Assembly: GCA_003550305.1 (NCBI GenBank)
Contig: QKYT01000065.1
Span: forward strand, 111,090 to 148,864
Reading direction: 5' to 3'
DNA: 37,775 nt
Source: Glomus cerebriforme
Taxonomy: Eukaryota; Glomeromycota; Glomeromycetes; Glomerales; Glomeraceae
The first letter of the stretch is position 1, and each line of letters opens with the position of its first letter. This document shows positions 36,552 through 37,775 of this stretch, one piece after another. Under the pieces are notes generated by a model. That model had not been told where the DNA came from. It ran no database searches and worked only from the letters and a program-made list of their open reading frames with translations. A program made the position numbers and the translations under genes.

Positions 36552-36830
36552 TTATTTTTTTACCTCTAAATTATCTATCGCTACCTGCATTGAAGCTAAC
36601 TTAGCCAGCTTTTTCTGATTTTAATATTTCTTTACTCTATATTTTTTTGCATGTTCATCACAAAATCCATATTTAGATCTAATCATCTAACCACATTCTT
36701 CGCAAAGAACTTGCCTAGAATTCCTATAAACTTTACATCCATCTAGATGATAACAAAGCTAATTATATACTTCTCCAGTCTTAAGAATATATGGACAGTA
36801 ATAAAATCTCCAGTTGGTACTTCCTTCCAT
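36552..36830 (-). pseudogene. Zinc-finger-like pseudogene with three in-frame stops
   Basis: From ATG at 36830 one frame runs 92 codons to TAA at 36552 with no frameshift, interrupted only by TAG (codon 24), TAG (codon 48) and TAA (codon 70). The decoded parts carry a clear metal-ligand spacing: Cys12, Cys26-x-His28-x3-Cys32, Cys43-x2-Cys46, Cys57-x2-His60, followed by a Lys-rich, helix-like tail. Random sequence of this composition should contain about nine stops, so this is a real but decayed coding relic, presumably from a mobile element. I do not recognise the exact family. Confidence 0.6.
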
Positions 36831-36942
36831 TTATATATATTGGTTAATAATCTTGGTGAATTAATTTTATTTTAAACTTTTTTCTTACGAATATTATATC
36901 TTGAGATTTGATATAATTATAAATCTTTCGAAAAATTTTACT

Positions 36943-37648
36943 ATGACCCAATCAGAGCTTTCAGAATTATTTAGCATCCCGCTCTTTTTTGCCTAAAGGC
37001 CAAAAAAGATAAAATGATAGGCCAGGTGATCAGATATAGAGATGGAAATTACCTAATAAATAGGTATTCAAAACTGTGATAAATACGCTGTAAAAAATAA
37101 TGAGATGTCAATTTCAACTCTTAATGATGAAATAGCGAACTATCGAGATATTTTATTCGTGCCAGCTGATGTAAAAGAAGCTAAAGAATATATTAATCAA
37201 ATTTCCCATTATATTATTCGCCTCTATGGGCATCTCATTAATGGTTAAAAAGCAGTTGTAACTATTACCAGTATTAAGGTATCTTTTGATATTCGCATTT
37301 CTAACAATGCAAGCATCCCTAAATTCTGGTCCAAAATAAAAAGTATACTTACTACCAGAAAAGACAGTAGAGAGATACTGTGAATATGAATCTAATCCAG
37401 ATAGAATGTATAAAGGCATATCCTATCCGTAGCTACCATGTGAAAAAAAGTCGTATCTCTGTATTATTACACCCAATAAAGACCAAAGAGTTACTGCTCT
37501 CGATATTATCTCAAGCTACAATTCAAAGGTTGATCCTGAATGTAAAATAGAGACAGCTTCAGATGATACAGCACATATTATCATAAAGTTGCAAAAGAGT
37601 ATCGGATATCACTTTTCAGGTGGGAATTAATAAGTGATTATAGATATA
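36943..37648 (+). pseudogene. Decayed N-terminal part of a family B DNA polymerase
   Basis: From about 37105 the plus strand reads, in one frame, MSISTLNDEIANYRDILFVP and onward to LYGHLING, then TAA at 37246, then continues ([15 protein letters not shown]) to a shift near 37380. Downstream pieces in other frames read AYPIRSYH, then [14 protein letters not shown] and CKIETASDD, and finally WELISDYRY up to 37647. These segments in this order resemble the region before the exonuclease domain of the repeated family B polymerases I associate with Rhizophagus-type genomes; this is recognition, not a search. The same frame extends back to an ATG at 36943 with six further stops. At least three frameshifts and several stops make it non-functional. 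The clean minus-strand frame 37153-37419 is its shadow. A viral or Polinton-like origin is possible. Confidence 0.6.
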
Positions 37649-37775
37649 CAGTCCCCCCTCGATATAACGAACCCTACGTTCCGGCCGATCAGGGCTTCGT
37701 TATAAGAAAATTCGTTAACGCTATAACGAATTTTTCGGTATAGACATATCGGATATGCGAATCATGTGATTTACC
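37649..37775 (+). mobile_element. Left end of a pogo/Tigger-like DNA transposon (cut by window end)
   Basis: CAGTCCCCCCTCGATATAAC begins at 37649 directly after TA (37647-37648), the expected target dinucleotide, and continues with internally repeated ATAACGAA / TTCGTTATA motifs (about 37665, 37692, 37702, 37721), typical of long pogo/Tigger-type terminal repeats. It interrupts the polymerase relic. The transposase and right end would lie beyond 37775. Confidence 0.75.

Noticed and set aside
36943..36999. Calling all premature stops in the right-end relics the result of C-to-T mutation
   Set aside because: Every TAA, TAG or TGA can be traced on paper to CAA, CAG or CGA, so the pattern proves nothing without aligned intact copies.
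37153..37419. 88-codon open frame on the minus strand
   Set aside because: It is the reverse shadow of the polymerase-like plus-strand frame, which has recognisable motif order; the minus product shows no family feature.
1..37775. tRNA, rRNA and CRISPR arrays
   Set aside because: No B-box-like GGTTCRANNCC with a matching cloverleaf, no rRNA-like stretch, and the tandem repeats lack the regular spacer pattern of CRISPR; the organism is eukaryotic.

Overview
The window looks like nuclear DNA of an early-diverging fungus, most probably an arbuscular mycorrhizal fungus of the Rhizophagus type. It is extremely AT-rich (roughly 80%), full of A/T homopolymers and ATT/AAT microsatellites. Genes carry short GT-AG introns of 69-100 bp. 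The recognisable proteins belong to fungal families (ECL1-type zinc protein, BRE4/ArAE_2 transporter-like protein, mitochondrial KHE-related protein), and the right edge holds pogo-like DNA-transposon and family-B DNA polymerase debris. The genus is inferred, not proven. Two runs of N (14581-14960 and 26499-26580) show a draft assembly.

Layout. 1-8340: non-coding, with simple repeats and a large near-palindrome (3666-3708). 8341-9339: an ECL1-like gene behind a long ATG-free, pyrimidine-rich leader. 10486-10914 (minus): a small lysine-rich two-exon gene convergent with it. 10915-26360: about 15 kb with no gene I can defend. This stretch holds several short tandem repeats of 8-16 bp units, a perfect 22-bp palindrome (13131-13152), a five-unit satellite of about 150-175 bp units (19455-20252), one weak candidate exon (20640-20739) and a MITE-like element (about 24741-24960). 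26364-26716: a direct duplication of a TATA-containing promoter segment on both sides of a gap. 26741-33630: three genes in a row on the plus strand, namely a six-exon BRE4/ArAE_2-like membrane protein of 1213 aa, a three-exon mitochondrial K+/H+ exchange-related protein of 274 aa, and a three-exon secreted, probably GPI-anchored protein of 208 aa. 33631-37775: a repeat graveyard that is visibly less AT-rich, with an 18-bp minisatellite, MITE-like inverted repeats, a stop-interrupted zinc-finger-like pseudogene (36552-36830, minus), and a decayed N-terminal piece of a family B DNA polymerase (36943-37648). A pogo-like transposon is inserted into that polymerase relic at a TA dinucleotide, and its left terminal repeat (37649 onward) runs off the window.

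The three plus-strand genes are separate eukaryotic transcription units, each with its own TATA-like box. Two of them (BRE4-like, KHE-like) concern membrane transport or organelle ion balance, but I infer no shared pathway from adjacency alone. I found no tRNA, rRNA or CRISPR. The most useful leads are the nested polymerase/pogo insertion, the repeated TACAGTA/TACTGTA heptamers that match the known excision footprint of Tc1-type transposons, the ATG-free leader of the ECL1-like gene, the divergent satellite and the duplicated promoter.
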